DNA of 64,000 nucleotides from UBA940 sp031547885 (GCA_031547885.1 JAVBRO010000007.1:62001-126000), one strand, 5' to 3'. Counted from the stretch's first letter, positions 26,054 through 35,274 are shown. Notes: generated from the sequence alone by a model not told the origin. Made by a program: numbers and translations.

Positions 26054-26944
26054 TTAAAGCCTGAAGTTTTGTTTTCGGAAATCAGAGGCGGTGATGCCCA
26101 CTATGCGTCTGAACGTGCGTGAAAAATAATCAGGACTTAAAAAACCGAGCTTCAATGCTATCTGGGATATACTCATTGAGGTTTTAATAAGATATACTGA
26201 TGCCTTGTTCATTTTCAGGTGGATGAAATAATCTATCGGAGCATATCCCGTTTCCTTGTAGAACTTACGGTAGAAATATGATTTGGAATACCCCGCAAAA
26301 GAGGCTATATCGCCGAGCGTAAGGTTGCTTTCTACATTCTCGCTCATAAAGTGCGTCACTCGGCTTACCATACCCTCGGCGTGCTTTACTGCGGCATTTG
26401 CTTTGCTATACAGGTCTATATATACGAACGAAGCCAAAAAGTGCAGCATAATGATATTGGCGTAGTTCAGTTTTTCGATGGAGAACCCACCGCAGAGTAT
26501 AGAATACATCTCTTCGAACAGGGCTGTCCGCACCTCCTGGGGGGAATGGATCGATGGCGGGGCAAAGACCGGGTCTTCAAGGCTCCTGGCAAAAATGTCG
26601 GATTTGCAGCCTGCAAACACTACCCAATATAGCGTCCAAGGGTCGTTATCGTCGGCGTAATAGGTATGCGGCATCCCTGCCGGAAGAATAACGAACTGAT
26701 GTGCGGAGAACCTCTGGCTGCGACCCTCGACCTCTATGGTACCCTGCCCCCATGTGCAATAAAGGAAGACGTGCCGGTCTATTCCGCCGGGACGCGAGAC
26801 GTAATGATGGCGCGCATGGGCGATATGGCCGAAAGAATGAACATACAGGTCCCCGGTCACAGGATTGTCCTGCATAAGGTCAAGGAACGTTTGAGGCACC
26901 ACGATAAACCTTTCGCCAGTGAATCCGGCTTCGATCTTAACCAT
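26054..26944 (-). CDS. AraC-family transcriptional regulator
   Basis: A 296-residue regulator. The N-terminal cupin spans about 35-150 (VFLYCTWGQGTIEVEGRSQR, FVILPAGMPHTYYADDNDPW). The C-terminal double HTH begins NLTLGDIASFAGYSKSYFYR and continues MSISQIALKLGFLSPDYFSR. It is transcribed divergently from the UroD-type methyltransferase gene. The 128-base region between them contains an 8-bp inverted repeat and a good promoter, so it probably controls that gene and perhaps the corrinoid module (inference). Confidence 0.92.
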   Translation of the reverse strand: MVKIEAGFTGERFIVVPQTFLDLMQDNPVTGDLYVHSFGHIAHARHHYVSRPGGIDRHVFLYCTWGQGTIEVEGRSQRFSAHQFVILPAGMPHTYYADDNDPWTLYWVVFAGCKSDIFARSLEDPVFAPPSIHSPQEVRTALFEEMYSILCGGFSIEKLNYANIIMLHFLASFVYIDLYSKANAAVKHAEGMVSRVTHFMSENVESNLTLGDIASFAGYSKSYFYRKFYKETGYAPIDYFIHLKMNKASVYLIKTSMSISQIALKLGFLSPDYFSRTFRRIVGITASDFRKQNFRL

Positions 26945-26967
26945 AATATTATATCATTCAATTGTTC

Positions 26968-26992
26968 TATTGTTGTAAATATAGCAACAATA
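26968..26992. promoter_or_regulatory. Candidate operator between araC-type and UroD genes
   Basis: TATTGTTG (26968-26975) and CAACAATA (26985-26992) form a perfect 8-bp inverted repeat with a 9-base spacer, 25-45 bases upstream of the predicted -33/-7 elements of the methyltransferase gene. Confidence 0.5.
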
Positions 26993-27019
26993 ATTCAGTT
27001 TATATGCAAGTATCGTCTA

Positions 27020-27050
27020 TTTCACCGTAGTTCGGCAAACTCTATTTTTG
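27020..27050 (+). promoter_or_regulatory. Predicted promoter of the UroD-type methyltransferase gene
   Basis: TTTC at 27020-27023 (consensus TTTG) and TATTTTTG at 27043-27050 (perfect TAnnTTTG), with a 19-base spacer. The start codon is 23 bases downstream of the -7 element. Confidence 0.65.
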
Positions 27051-27072
27051 CAGTAGACAAAAGAAGGTAATT

Positions 27073-28071
27073 ATGAATACAACAGCATGGATGGATTCAC
27101 TGAAAGGCGGTGCCGCCGTGGCTTCGCTTCCTATAATGACACATCCGGGGATAGAGATCCTCGGCAAGAAGATAGTGGATGCCGTTACCGACGGGCAGGT
27201 GCATTATGAATCCATAAAAGTTCTGCATGAATGTTTTCCGCAGGCCGCTGCCGCAACCGTGATAATGGATCTCACGGTGGAAGCCGAGGCTTTCGGGGCG
27301 GAAATATTTTTCCCCGAAGACGGGGTGCCGAGCGTTATCGGAAGATCGCTTAAAAGCTATGCGGACGTAGAAGCGCTGGCGGTGCCGCCGCTCGATGCGG
27401 GCCGTGTCCCGCAATACTTGATAGCCAACAGGCTGGTTGCCGAAAACCTCGGCAAACCGCTTTTCGGCGGATGTATAGGCCCTTTCTCGCTTGCCGGCCG
27501 GCTGTTCGACATGACTGAGATAATGGTGGCGATATACATTGAGCCTGAAACGACCGCCATGCTGCTGGAAAAATGTACGCAGTTTATAACCGAATACTGC
27601 CTTGCCATCAAGGCGACCGGCGCGGCCGGGGTAATTATTGCGGAACCTGCCGCAGGGCTGCTTTCCGACGAAGACTGTATGGCGCATTCATCTGTATATG
27701 TTAGACGCATAGTGGAACATGTGCAGGACGATGATTTTGCCGTGATACTGCATAACTGCGGCAATACAGGACACTGTACCCACGCTATGACATCGGTGGG
27801 CGCAAAAGCCTACCATTTCGGCAATAAGATCGATATGGCAGACGCTCTGGCGCATTCGCCATCCGACAGCCTTGTCATGGGTAACCTAGACCCCGTGGGG
27901 ATATTCAGAATGATGTCTCCCGCAGAGGTGGCCGCCGAAACCGTAAAGCTACTCGAAAAGTGCGCCGGCTACGGCAACTTTGTGATCTCTACAGGCTGCG
28001 ACACCCCACCGCAGGTCCCGCTCGAAAACATAGCGGCCTTCTACGAGACTGTTGCAGGATTCAGAAGGTAA
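27073..28071 (+). CDS. MtaA/UroD-family cobamide-dependent methyltransferase
   Basis: A 332-residue TIM-barrel protein of the uroporphyrinogen-decarboxylase superfamily, MtaA/CmuA branch. The Zn-thiolate signature H-x-C-x(n)-C is intact: H227 and C229 in LHNCGNTG and C309 in STGCDTPP. True UroD lacks this site. Such enzymes move a methyl group between a corrinoid protein and a thiol or other acceptor, or from a methylated substrate to the corrinoid. A corrinoid protein and a MetH-activation-domain protein are encoded convergently within 1.4 kb. Direction, donor and acceptor cannot be told from sequence. Homocysteine, tetrahydrofolate or a methoxylated compound are options. Confidence 0.85.
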   Translation: MNTTAWMDSLKGGAAVASLPIMTHPGIEILGKKIVDAVTDGQVHYESIKVLHECFPQAAAATVIMDLTVEAEAFGAEIFFPEDGVPSVIGRSLKSYADVEALAVPPLDAGRVPQYLIANRLVAENLGKPLFGGCIGPFSLAGRLFDMTEIMVAIYIEPETTAMLLEKCTQFITEYCLAIKATGAAGVIIAEPAAGLLSDEDCMAHSSVYVRRIVEHVQDDDFAVILHNCGNTGHCTHAMTSVGAKAYHFGNKIDMADALAHSPSDSLVMGNLDPVGIFRMMSPAEVAAETVKLLEKCAGYGNFVISTGCDTPPQVPLENIAAFYETVAGFRR

Positions 28072-28091
28072 CGCCGGACTTAACAGGAAAA

Positions 28092-28120
28092 CCCCTGGCT
28101 GTATGAGCCCAGGGACTTTT
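28092..28120. terminator. Bidirectional terminator between convergent genes
   Basis: CCCTGG (28093-28098) pairs with CCAGGG (28109-28114). TTTT follows on the plus strand and AAAA precedes, giving a T run on the minus strand too. Confidence 0.75.
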
Positions 28121-28134
28121 CCTTGTAAACCGTC

Positions 28135-28815
28135 CTAAATGCGGGCTCGTTTCTTATAGCACTCTTTGCGGCCGCAAATGCTGCATGCATAAGGATGTTT
28201 CTCTACGTCGGCGCCTATGGCGATAAGCCCGCTGACGGATTTGATCGGCAACATAAGGCACGAGTCATTGAGGGTGATCCCGCACGGAGCCGGTGGCAGC
28301 AGGGAGAAGAGCTGCCGCTGTTCCCGTATGTGCCATCCGCAGTAGCCGGGGCTGTAAGAGTTGCTTATCCGCATTCCGCTGCAGGCCGTCTCACCGGCAA
28401 GCTGCAGCAACATCGCGCGCGCCGCCGCCTCGGCTATCTCGGAACCGACGGCATCAGCAACGAACTGATCCAATATGTCTCCCGAATTTTTTTGCCTTTG
28501 GAGCCAGTCGTCGAATTCCGCACCGCACGTAGCCACAAAAACAGCGAACGACTGGGCCCCGACGAAAAACGGGGTTATGACGCTCCCCGTGCTGAACGAA
28601 ACATTATCCACCGATACATCCCTGCTGCCTATAGTTCCGGCAGGGAATATTTCATATCCGAACAGCGGCCTGCAGAATGACGAGACCACATCCGTGACTC
28701 TCTTCACCCGCGTGCACATATCCGCATCGGGAACATATCCGTCAGAACCCATGCCTCGGTACACATCGTCTGCATCGAACGGGATGCCGGTGAAGGGAAG
28801 CTCAAACACACGCAT
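28135..28815 (-). CDS. Stand-alone MetH activation-domain protein (corrinoid reactivation)
   Basis: A 226-residue protein matching the AdoMet-binding activation domain of B12-dependent methionine synthase. ATCGAEFDDWLQ and FVADAVGSEIAEAA are followed by the hallmark NSYSPGYCGWHIREQRQLF and ITLNDSCLMLPIKSVSGLIA. In MetH this domain remethylates inactive cob(II)alamin with AdoMet and an electron donor. The domain here is free of any other MetH part. It ends with a four-Cys-like tail (CSICGRKEC) that could bind a metal or Fe-S cluster. Gene order, 23 bases after the corrinoid protein, points to reactivation of that protein. No ASKHA-type (RamA/RACE) activase is in view. Confidence 0.85.
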   Translation of the reverse strand: MRVFELPFTGIPFDADDVYRGMGSDGYVPDADMCTRVKRVTDVVSSFCRPLFGYEIFPAGTIGSRDVSVDNVSFSTGSVITPFFVGAQSFAVFVATCGAEFDDWLQRQKNSGDILDQFVADAVGSEIAEAAARAMLLQLAGETACSGMRISNSYSPGYCGWHIREQRQLFSLLPPAPCGITLNDSCLMLPIKSVSGLIAIGADVEKHPYACSICGRKECYKKRARI

Positions 28816-28838
28816 GCGGCAGATGGTTTATAACGATT

Positions 28839-29474
28839 TCAAGCTTCGACCAGACTGCGCGCAAGCGCCACGGCGCCGTTGGCATTGGATGAGTATCCGT
28901 CCGCACCGATGCTTTTGGCAAAACTTTCGCTCACCGGAGCACCCCCGACCATAACCTTGATCCTGCCTTTAAGATCGGAATTTTCTATGGCCGCAATGAC
29001 CTCTTTCATATAGTTCATCGTCGTTGTAAGCAGGGCCGACATGCAGATTATTTCGGCGTTGTGTTCACGGGCCGCGGCAACGAACGCGTCGCTTGATATA
29101 TCGACGCCCAGATTGACCACCTCGAACCCGCAACCTTCGAGCATTGACGCCACGAGGTTCTTGCCGATATCGTGCAGGTCGCCCTTTACGGTCCCTATGA
29201 CGACTTTGCCGGCAGATGCGGATCCGTCGCCTTTGAGCAACGGCTTAATTATATCGAGCGACCCTTTCATGGCACGGGCGCTCATGAGCAGATTGGGGAC
29301 AAATGCGCGGCCCGCTTCGAAACGGGCGCCTATTTCTTCCATGGCTTTTACCATATATCCGTTGATGATAGCCTGTGGGTCTGCCCCTTCGGCAATAGCT
29401 TCGTTGGTCACGGCAACAGCGTCTTCCAACTTGCCGTTTAAAATGGCTTCGTAAAGCCTGTCAAGATCCGCCAT
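28839..29474 (-). CDS. Corrinoid (cobalamin-binding) methyltransferase carrier protein
   Basis: A 211-residue MtaC/MtbC/MtvC-type carrier. The N-terminal four-helix cap (residues 1-85, B12-binding_2) is followed by a Rossmann B12-binding domain with the base-off signature DLHDIGKN. H101 is the predicted lower cobalt ligand. Later motifs are SALLTTTM and GGAPVSESFAKSIGADGYS. It shuttles a methyl group on cobalt between two methyltransferases. It is transcribed with the MetH-activation-domain gene from a promoter at 29519-29549. Its natural partners are the UroD-type proteins at 27073 and, possibly, 61899. Confidence 0.93.
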   Translation of the reverse strand: MADLDRLYEAILNGKLEDAVAVTNEAIAEGADPQAIINGYMVKAMEEIGARFEAGRAFVPNLLMSARAMKGSLDIIKPLLKGDGSASAGKVVIGTVKGDLHDIGKNLVASMLEGCGFEVVNLGVDISSDAFVAAAREHNAEIICMSALLTTTMNYMKEVIAAIENSDLKGRIKVMVGGAPVSESFAKSIGADGYSSNANGAVALARSLVEA

Positions 29475-29518
29475 AACTTAGTTGTATTTTCGGGTTAGTC
29501 GGTTGTTTCACCTTACGA

Positions 29519-29549
29519 CAAAGGTAATTACTCCGGAGATGATAAAAAA
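29519..29549 (-). promoter_or_regulatory. Predicted promoter of the corrinoid-protein operon
   Basis: Minus strand TACCTTTG (29519-29526, perfect -7). TTTT occupies 29546-29549 as a near -33 at 19 bases. The leader would be about 45 bases. Confidence 0.6.
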
Positions 29550-29766
29550 TGAACGATTTATGCGTAACGCCTGTATTATTATTGCTGTATAAGGCCGAAA
29601 AGGGAATTATCCGGAAGACAGAGACCGGATCAGTATTTTGTCGGCCTGCCTGTTCCGGAGAAGCTCAGCCTCAATGTTTTCCTGCGGGATCACAAGATAA
29701 TGCACCGGGCCCCGCAGGCGAAGATAACAGCAGTGCGGCGAAAAACACTTTATCACAGGCGAAATT

Positions 29767-30684
29767 TCACTCTGCCTGAGCAGCCGTCGATAAATGGCTG
29801 TTCAGGTTCTTTCTGTATTGAGACGGCGAGAGTCCCTCCTTTTTTTTGAAGTAGGTGCAAAACTGCCCGGGACTGTAAAAACCGAGTTTATAGGCTATCT
29901 CAGAGACAGTTTGATCGGACCTTTCCAGAAGTTCTTTGGATTTAAGCAGTTTTAGTTGCAATTGATATTGCGAAGGAGATATTCCCGTATATTTTTTGAA
30001 CATGTGGCGGAACCACGAATAGCTGACACCCAACTGTTGGGCAATCTCCTCCGGAGATTGCGGATTTTCTATCTCCTGCTTCATAATGGTCCTTCCCTCG
30101 TTGATCTTGTCTACGACGAGTGAATTGCTGAACCCCTTGTTCCTGTATTTATAATAGACATGGCCGAGGATCATCAGCACTATACTTGATACAAGTTGCT
30201 GATAACCGCTCTTCTCTTCAATCGCATAGTTGACAATGCTCTCGTACAGATTAATGATGGTCTTGCTGATGCCTATTTCGTAAAGGGGTTTCTTCGTAGT
30301 GAAAAAACCGTTCTCAACGCGCTTGTCGATGTGGACCCCTTTGAATCCGACCCAATACTCGAACCAACCTGTTTTCTGGTCGGGCTGATAGGTGTGCCAC
30401 TCACCCGGATAAAGCAGTATGATAGTACCTGCATCTATTCTTGTTCTCCGGCATGACGAGGACTCGAACCATCCCTGACCCTTGGTTATATATATCAGTT
30501 GATATTCGGTCAGGATGCGGCCCTCCTCGGGGTTGAACAGATGGGTTTCCGGATGCTTGGACAGCGGGTACCGGCTGTACGGAGGTATCGGCTGATATCC
30601 CACGGTAGTCACCACTATCCCCCAGGATTCGTCCGACTCGGCAAACGTAAAATAACTTATGCTATTCGATTCGATTCTGTTCAT
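29767..30684 (-). CDS. AraC-family transcriptional regulator of the glycan locus
   Basis: A 305-residue regulator. The N-terminal cupin (YQLIYITKGQGWFESSSCRR, GTIILLYPGEWHTYQPDQ) ends near 150. The double HTH is SPEEIAQQLGVSYSWFRHMF and QTVSEIAYKLGFYSPGQFCT. It lies 55 bases downstream of the first GH106 gene, at the tail of the long minus-strand operon. No hybrid two-component or ECF/FecR regulator is found in the locus, so this protein and its neighbour at 26054 are the only visible controllers. A rhamnose-type ligand would fit RhaS/RhaR-like sensing, but this is inference. The 290 bases after its stop hold only the corrinoid promoter and an unsupported 49-codon frame. Confidence 0.92.
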   Translation of the reverse strand: MNRIESNSISYFTFAESDESWGIVVTTVGYQPIPPYSRYPLSKHPETHLFNPEEGRILTEYQLIYITKGQGWFESSSCRRTRIDAGTIILLYPGEWHTYQPDQKTGWFEYWVGFKGVHIDKRVENGFFTTKKPLYEIGISKTIINLYESIVNYAIEEKSGYQQLVSSIVLMILGHVYYKYRNKGFSNSLVVDKINEGRTIMKQEIENPQSPEEIAQQLGVSYSWFRHMFKKYTGISPSQYQLQLKLLKSKELLERSDQTVSEIAYKLGFYSPGQFCTYFKKKEGLSPSQYRKNLNSHLSTAAQAE

Positions 30685-30739
30685 AATTGACTGGTCATAT
30701 AAATATCAGATCTATTCTCCGCCGGGCGGCGTTTCAGCA

Positions 30740-33700
30740 TTAATTTTCATATTTCCGGATCGTTACCGGTCCGAGCAGTCCCGATTCCGAGAGAGGCGAA
30801 TCCTTACCGTATGCATGGGTCGTCGTAAATGAATAACGTCCACTCGTACGTTCTTCGCCTTTCAGCATCCATTCGGGCCACTGCCCGTCGCGTATCCCGT
30901 CGTACGGCAACTGTTCATCGCCTATGAGCCTGTTGATCCAAAGATTGACCACCTCTATCCTGAGTTCGTTGCGGCCTCGCGTTATGTATTCTGAAATGTC
31001 GACCTGCCACGGCGCAGTCCAAACGACTCCAAGATCGTTGCCGTTAAGCCATACACGGGCCATCACGGCGACCTTGCCAAGGTCGAGATAATACTTCTCT
31101 CCCTGTTTCGGTTTGGAGCGGAAGTCGAACCTTTGCCCGTAGACAGCTGTACCGGAGTAGTATTTTATCCCTCCGTCGGCGTTTTCCGCCCAATCGGTCA
31201 GCGTTTCGAACTCTACTTCACCAGGGCCGCCCCATTCTATATTGAACCCGACCGACCAGGGATTGGCGAGGGTTTGCACCGTCGTGTATGAACCGAAATT
31301 CGCTCCGACAGCCTTGCTGCGCGCAGTATCTCTCCTGAAGACTACAAAGTAGCCTTCATTCGGCATGAACTCGAGCGGTATGGATATCCCGCCGTCGTTC
31401 ACCGAAAAAGCCGGCAAAGCCCTTACCTCGCCGGTAACAGGATGCCACAACTGAGGCGACATATCCCCGCCTATGCGGAAAACGCATTTGGAAGAGACGG
31501 TGGCGTCCGTGCGGTTGGAGACGAAATAGATATCGCAGTCGTCAGCTTTTCGGTGGGCAAACCTGATATTCCCGCACGACGACGAAAAGTCTTCATCCAC
31601 GCCCATCCGGGCAAGGAGATCCGACGTGACGGTATAATCTGCATAAAGTCTGTCGGGACGCTCCGAGATATCTTCACCCCACACTACTACGCCTTTGCCA
31701 ACATTACGGGATTCGATTCCTGCAGGCGGAATCGATCCGCCCCAAATCTCCTCTACAAGGATTTTCAATTTAGCGTCATTCTCCATATAACCGGCCAGAG
31801 ACGGCGTCCTTTGCGGCGGAACACCCACTACTGTGGCGCCTTCTTCCACAAGCGACTTTATCTTCTCGAGCATCGGCACGGTCATAGTCTCGAAAACGGG
31901 CAACACAAGAATTTTATATCTCGCCCCTTCAGGAAAAACTATATCGCCATCCTCGACACTTGTACGTAAGATGAAACTCGGGGGACATCCGTCGAATCCG
32001 TAGCCTTTACGGTCGGGCATGGTATCCGGTCCCCGATACATTGCCGATACCGGCGCTTCGAAAACATGTGGAGCGGTTTCGGGGCACAGATACAATATGT
32101 CCGAAACAGTACGCCCCTGCTGCAGCATATACTGGCTCCGCCGCAGATAGGCATGGTATGCGGCTGACATATTCCACCAGGTCTGGTTACGGTCCCAATG
32201 TACGCTGTAGGGTCCCATCGTCATTCCCGGACGAAGAGCGTCAGGAAGCGACTGGTGCTGGAATGTGTGGAATACCATCTGGTTGATGCCTGCGCACAGC
32301 GCCCAGTCCGTCTGGTTCTTCATGTTCCCGGGATAGAGTTTCCATCCCTCGCCCTGTGCGGTGAACGCCTCGGCGGGCACTATGTTCTGACCTTTGATAT
32401 GGGCCAGCGAAACACTTTGAATGACGCTGTAGGAGGTATTGTAGCCGAACCCGTCGGCCCAGAACTCGCACATCGGCACATCTGCGACCGCTCCCAGTTC
32501 CATATCGCCGGCAGGGTTCATATCGTAAGGCTCTATGGAGAGACCCAGACCGTAGCTGTGCGCATACTCCCGGACGTAACCAGCATGGTTTTCCAGCACG
32601 AGTTCCTGACCGGTCCTGCGCACATCCCAAAGGAATCGCTCGCTCGTCCCGGCACCGCCTACATATATTCCGGCATAGACCGGATAATAGGGCTGCGGAT
32701 CATAGCCGCGTCTGCGGATGAACTCCTCCCTGAATTTGCCGGTCCAGTTCTGCGCCCCCATCTCCCAACTGTCTATGTGGAGCCGCTTCAGCCCACCGGG
32801 GGTCGCTTTTGCCTTCTTGAATCCCGTCACGCGAAAAAGTTCTTCGGTAAAACTATCGAAATGAGCCTTCATAGCTTCCCTGTCGAATTTATCGGCTTCG
32901 AAACCTACTCCGGGCAGAGGGGCCGGACGTGTTGTCGCGCCGTTATTCCGCGCTGCGAACCGCATTATCGTCCACTTCCCTTTAGGTACGCACCATTCGA
33001 GCGTTCCGTCGGGAGCCAGGAGCGCCGTGAGGTCGACGATCTGCGAACCGTCCACAACGGCTCCGCGAGGAATCGCTTCCGGGATCGATGTCGGCAGATA
33101 TTGTTTGACATTGGGTGAAGAACTGTATGGAGCACGGTAGTATATCGCCTTTTCGTCGATGTCGCTTATGCGCGCCGGATCTGAGGGTGTCGGGAAAGCG
33201 AGCACCGCCACATCGGCGTAATAAGTCTCCCATATCTCCCTCAACTCATTGGTCATCGGGCCTGTCCCGAAGAAAGGCTGCTTGGCGGGAGGCTCCGGCA
33301 GTTTTACCGACTGATCCCTGCCCGTGCCTTCGATCTCCACAGCACTGCTCACGAGCCACTGCATGGATTGCTCGGGCTTTACCCACGGACCTCCGCTTCC
33401 GGCCCACCCCGGACCGGTCCCCAGAATGAAATCTATCCCCGCATTTTCACACTCCTCGAGCGCATAACGGAAATGTTCTTTCCATTCGCCGCTCATGAAA
33501 TCTATCTTGCCTCGTGGAACCCCGACGTTCACCTCGAGAAAAAGCACGGTCCCTATGCCGGCGGCTTTCATCGATTCCACATCCTTCCGCATTCCCTCCC
33601 TGGACATATTCCCATCCATAAAGTACCAGTAGACCCCGGGCCGGGCCGGGCCTTGCGGATCAGAGAAACCTTTTTCGATCTCAGCAACGCCGGAGACCTG

Positions 33701-33766
33701 CGAGACGGCGGTAAAGGAGTGCGGCAGCAGCCACAACAATATCACGACGTTTTTAAAATTCATCAC
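30740..33766 (-). CDS. GH106-type alpha-L-rhamnosidase (copy 1)
   Basis: A 1008-residue periplasmic enzyme (Sec signal MMNFKNVVILLWLLPHSFTA). The GH106 hallmarks are RPGVYWYFMDGNMSREGMR, AGIGTVLFLEVN, WAGSGGPWVKPEQSMQWL and DSWEMGAQNWTGKF followed by RRGYDPQPYYP. The C-terminal jelly-roll has LDLGKVAVMARVWLNGNDLG, as in GH2-like accessory domains. GH106 enzymes remove terminal alpha-L-rhamnose, for example from rhamnogalacturonan. This copy is the most divergent of the three here, being shorter around the catalytic region (INQMVFHTFQHQ). It is 46 bases downstream of the isomerase gene. Confidence 0.85.
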   Translation of the reverse strand: MMNFKNVVILLWLLPHSFTAVSQVSGVAEIEKGFSDPQGPARPGVYWYFMDGNMSREGMRKDVESMKAAGIGTVLFLEVNVGVPRGKIDFMSGEWKEHFRYALEECENAGIDFILGTGPGWAGSGGPWVKPEQSMQWLVSSAVEIEGTGRDQSVKLPEPPAKQPFFGTGPMTNELREIWETYYADVAVLAFPTPSDPARISDIDEKAIYYRAPYSSSPNVKQYLPTSIPEAIPRGAVVDGSQIVDLTALLAPDGTLEWCVPKGKWTIMRFAARNNGATTRPAPLPGVGFEADKFDREAMKAHFDSFTEELFRVTGFKKAKATPGGLKRLHIDSWEMGAQNWTGKFREEFIRRRGYDPQPYYPVYAGIYVGGAGTSERFLWDVRRTGQELVLENHAGYVREYAHSYGLGLSIEPYDMNPAGDMELGAVADVPMCEFWADGFGYNTSYSVIQSVSLAHIKGQNIVPAEAFTAQGEGWKLYPGNMKNQTDWALCAGINQMVFHTFQHQSLPDALRPGMTMGPYSVHWDRNQTWWNMSAAYHAYLRRSQYMLQQGRTVSDILYLCPETAPHVFEAPVSAMYRGPDTMPDRKGYGFDGCPPSFILRTSVEDGDIVFPEGARYKILVLPVFETMTVPMLEKIKSLVEEGATVVGVPPQRTPSLAGYMENDAKLKILVEEIWGGSIPPAGIESRNVGKGVVVWGEDISERPDRLYADYTVTSDLLARMGVDEDFSSSCGNIRFAHRKADDCDIYFVSNRTDATVSSKCVFRIGGDMSPQLWHPVTGEVRALPAFSVNDGGISIPLEFMPNEGYFVVFRRDTARSKAVGANFGSYTTVQTLANPWSVGFNIEWGGPGEVEFETLTDWAENADGGIKYYSGTAVYGQRFDFRSKPKQGEKYYLDLGKVAVMARVWLNGNDLGVVWTAPWQVDISEYITRGRNELRIEVVNLWINRLIGDEQLPYDGIRDGQWPEWMLKGEERTSGRYSFTTTHAYGKDSPLSESGLLGPVTIRKYEN

Positions 33767-33812
33767 CCATTTTTTTAAAACACTTTGTCTAAATTAGACC
33801 AAATTTAATATA

Positions 33813-35234
33813 TCAGCAAACTATTTTCACCGGAATCCCGACAATCATAGCGAACTTCTCCAATATTTTCCGCACATGACCGGCGCCTATTGCGCAATGA
33901 TGCGAAGGGCCGGCCTTACACCATCTGTCGACAAACTCCCTGCAGCCGACAGGGAATTTATACCTGCTGTTGACATTTCCGATCCGGAGTACAGGTCCGG
34001 GTACCGACTCTCCTTCGGCCACAAGCAAAGATATGCCGTCGTTGTTTTCAACTACCGAGAGCAGGGTGACAGGACCATGCCTGACCGACATCTGTATTGA
34101 GAGGCCTTTCCCCGGTTTTCCATGGTATACCGGAAGCGGGACAAGTCCTACACCATCCTCTGCAAGCAGGGGGTTCGCCGGGCCGTCATGACCGAACAGT
34201 ATCACGTCGTCGTTAAAATCCACAGCATAGAACTCGGAGAACGAACCTCCCGCACCCAACAGGGACAATATCTTCATCGCCTGGACGTTTTTCACTTCGT
34301 ACTCGCCGGCCACGGGAATTCCGCGACCGGTGAGGAGCGTATTTCCCGGAATAATGGAGGTGATTACGTTCTCGTGTCCGTTGCCCCCCATTCCTTTATA
34401 AAAATAGGCGAGAGACCCGAGATTATGGTTTCTGACGAGCTTGTCCAATGCCACCGAGGTTCTGGCAGCCCTGTCCATCTCTTCCGGACCGCATTCGGGA
34501 TCGACATTGAATTTATCGTGGAACTCGGCGATCTTTCCTGAGACTTCGTCCTCCGTTACAGAATCCCTCAATGCCACCAGCTGGCACATCTCGACCACCT
34601 CGATATGGGTACCGAACACAGCGCTGTGCAGCGCAAGGTCGGAGTAAACATCGATCATTCCTCCGTAATAGTTACCCATTACACCCAACCTGTTGCCATT
34701 CATAAGGCGCGCCGCCTTCACTGCGCTTATCCACCCCGTTATATCGGCCCAGGCGGCGGCGTCATCGAGATATCCCGTAACTATGTCGTATTTTACCCCC
34801 GCCCGATTGAAAACACATGTAAATTCCGGCACCGAACAGGCCTGGCAGTTAGCAAGCCATTCTCCGGTCATATCCCCCCTGTCCTTAAGCGAGTTCAGCT
34901 TTGCGTAATCTATGGCCGGCGCGGGCTGCAAATTGAGCAGTATTACCGGTATATTGAGGTTGCGCACCACCGGCATGATGGTTGAAGAGAGAGCGTATGT
35001 CGAAATGAATACGAAGAGCATGCAGACCTGTTCGCTTCTCATAAGAGAAGCGGCATCGACAGCTTTATATTCATCGTCCACCAGTCCTGCGTCGATCACC
35101 GAAACGCCGCCCTGATTCTCCATCTTGTGTTTTATCTCGAGGCGATAGCCGTCAAGTTTATCCTTCAATCCCCCGAACTGAGCCCAATAAGTATTCAATC
35201 CCACTCCTATCAGTCCTACCTTCCCATTTGACAT
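33813..35234 (-). CDS. L-fucose/L-arabinose isomerase-family protein
   Basis: A 473-residue cytoplasmic protein of the AraA/FucI superfamily. Features are the N-terminal Rossmann-like part (GLIGVGLNTYWAQFGGL), PVILLNLQPAPAID, RLGVMGNYYGGMIDVYSDLA, an acidic metal-region stretch, and the C-terminal SHHCAIGAGHVRKILEKFA whose histidines fit the Mn-binding site of arabinose isomerases. It would convert an aldose released by the locus to a ketose. L-rhamnose, L-fucose and L-arabinose are candidates, and an O-methylated sugar is possible. No kinase or aldolase partner is in the window. Confidence 0.75.
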   Translation of the reverse strand: MSNGKVGLIGVGLNTYWAQFGGLKDKLDGYRLEIKHKMENQGGVSVIDAGLVDDEYKAVDAASLMRSEQVCMLFVFISTYALSSTIMPVVRNLNIPVILLNLQPAPAIDYAKLNSLKDRGDMTGEWLANCQACSVPEFTCVFNRAGVKYDIVTGYLDDAAAWADITGWISAVKAARLMNGNRLGVMGNYYGGMIDVYSDLALHSAVFGTHIEVVEMCQLVALRDSVTEDEVSGKIAEFHDKFNVDPECGPEEMDRAARTSVALDKLVRNHNLGSLAYFYKGMGGNGHENVITSIIPGNTLLTGRGIPVAGEYEVKNVQAMKILSLLGAGGSFSEFYAVDFNDDVILFGHDGPANPLLAEDGVGLVPLPVYHGKPGKGLSIQMSVRHGPVTLLSVVENNDGISLLVAEGESVPGPVLRIGNVNSRYKFPVGCREFVDRWCKAGPSHHCAIGAGHVRKILEKFAMIVGIPVKIVC

Positions 35235-35274
35235 TTTTTCAAAAATTTTATAAGTTTTACGGTTAATTCGTTTG

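Noticed and set aside
29607..29756. 49-codon minus-strand frame with GTG start after the second AraC gene
   Set aside because: No homology is recognisable, there is no ribosome-binding site, and the start is weak. It may be the end of a decayed gene, but this cannot be supported.
29475..29766. Cobalamin riboswitch upstream of the corrinoid protein
   Set aside because: I looked for the B12 box and the conserved core. Only a CCTGCGGG/CCCGCAGG inverted repeat (29681-29718) was found, and it lies upstream of the predicted promoter.
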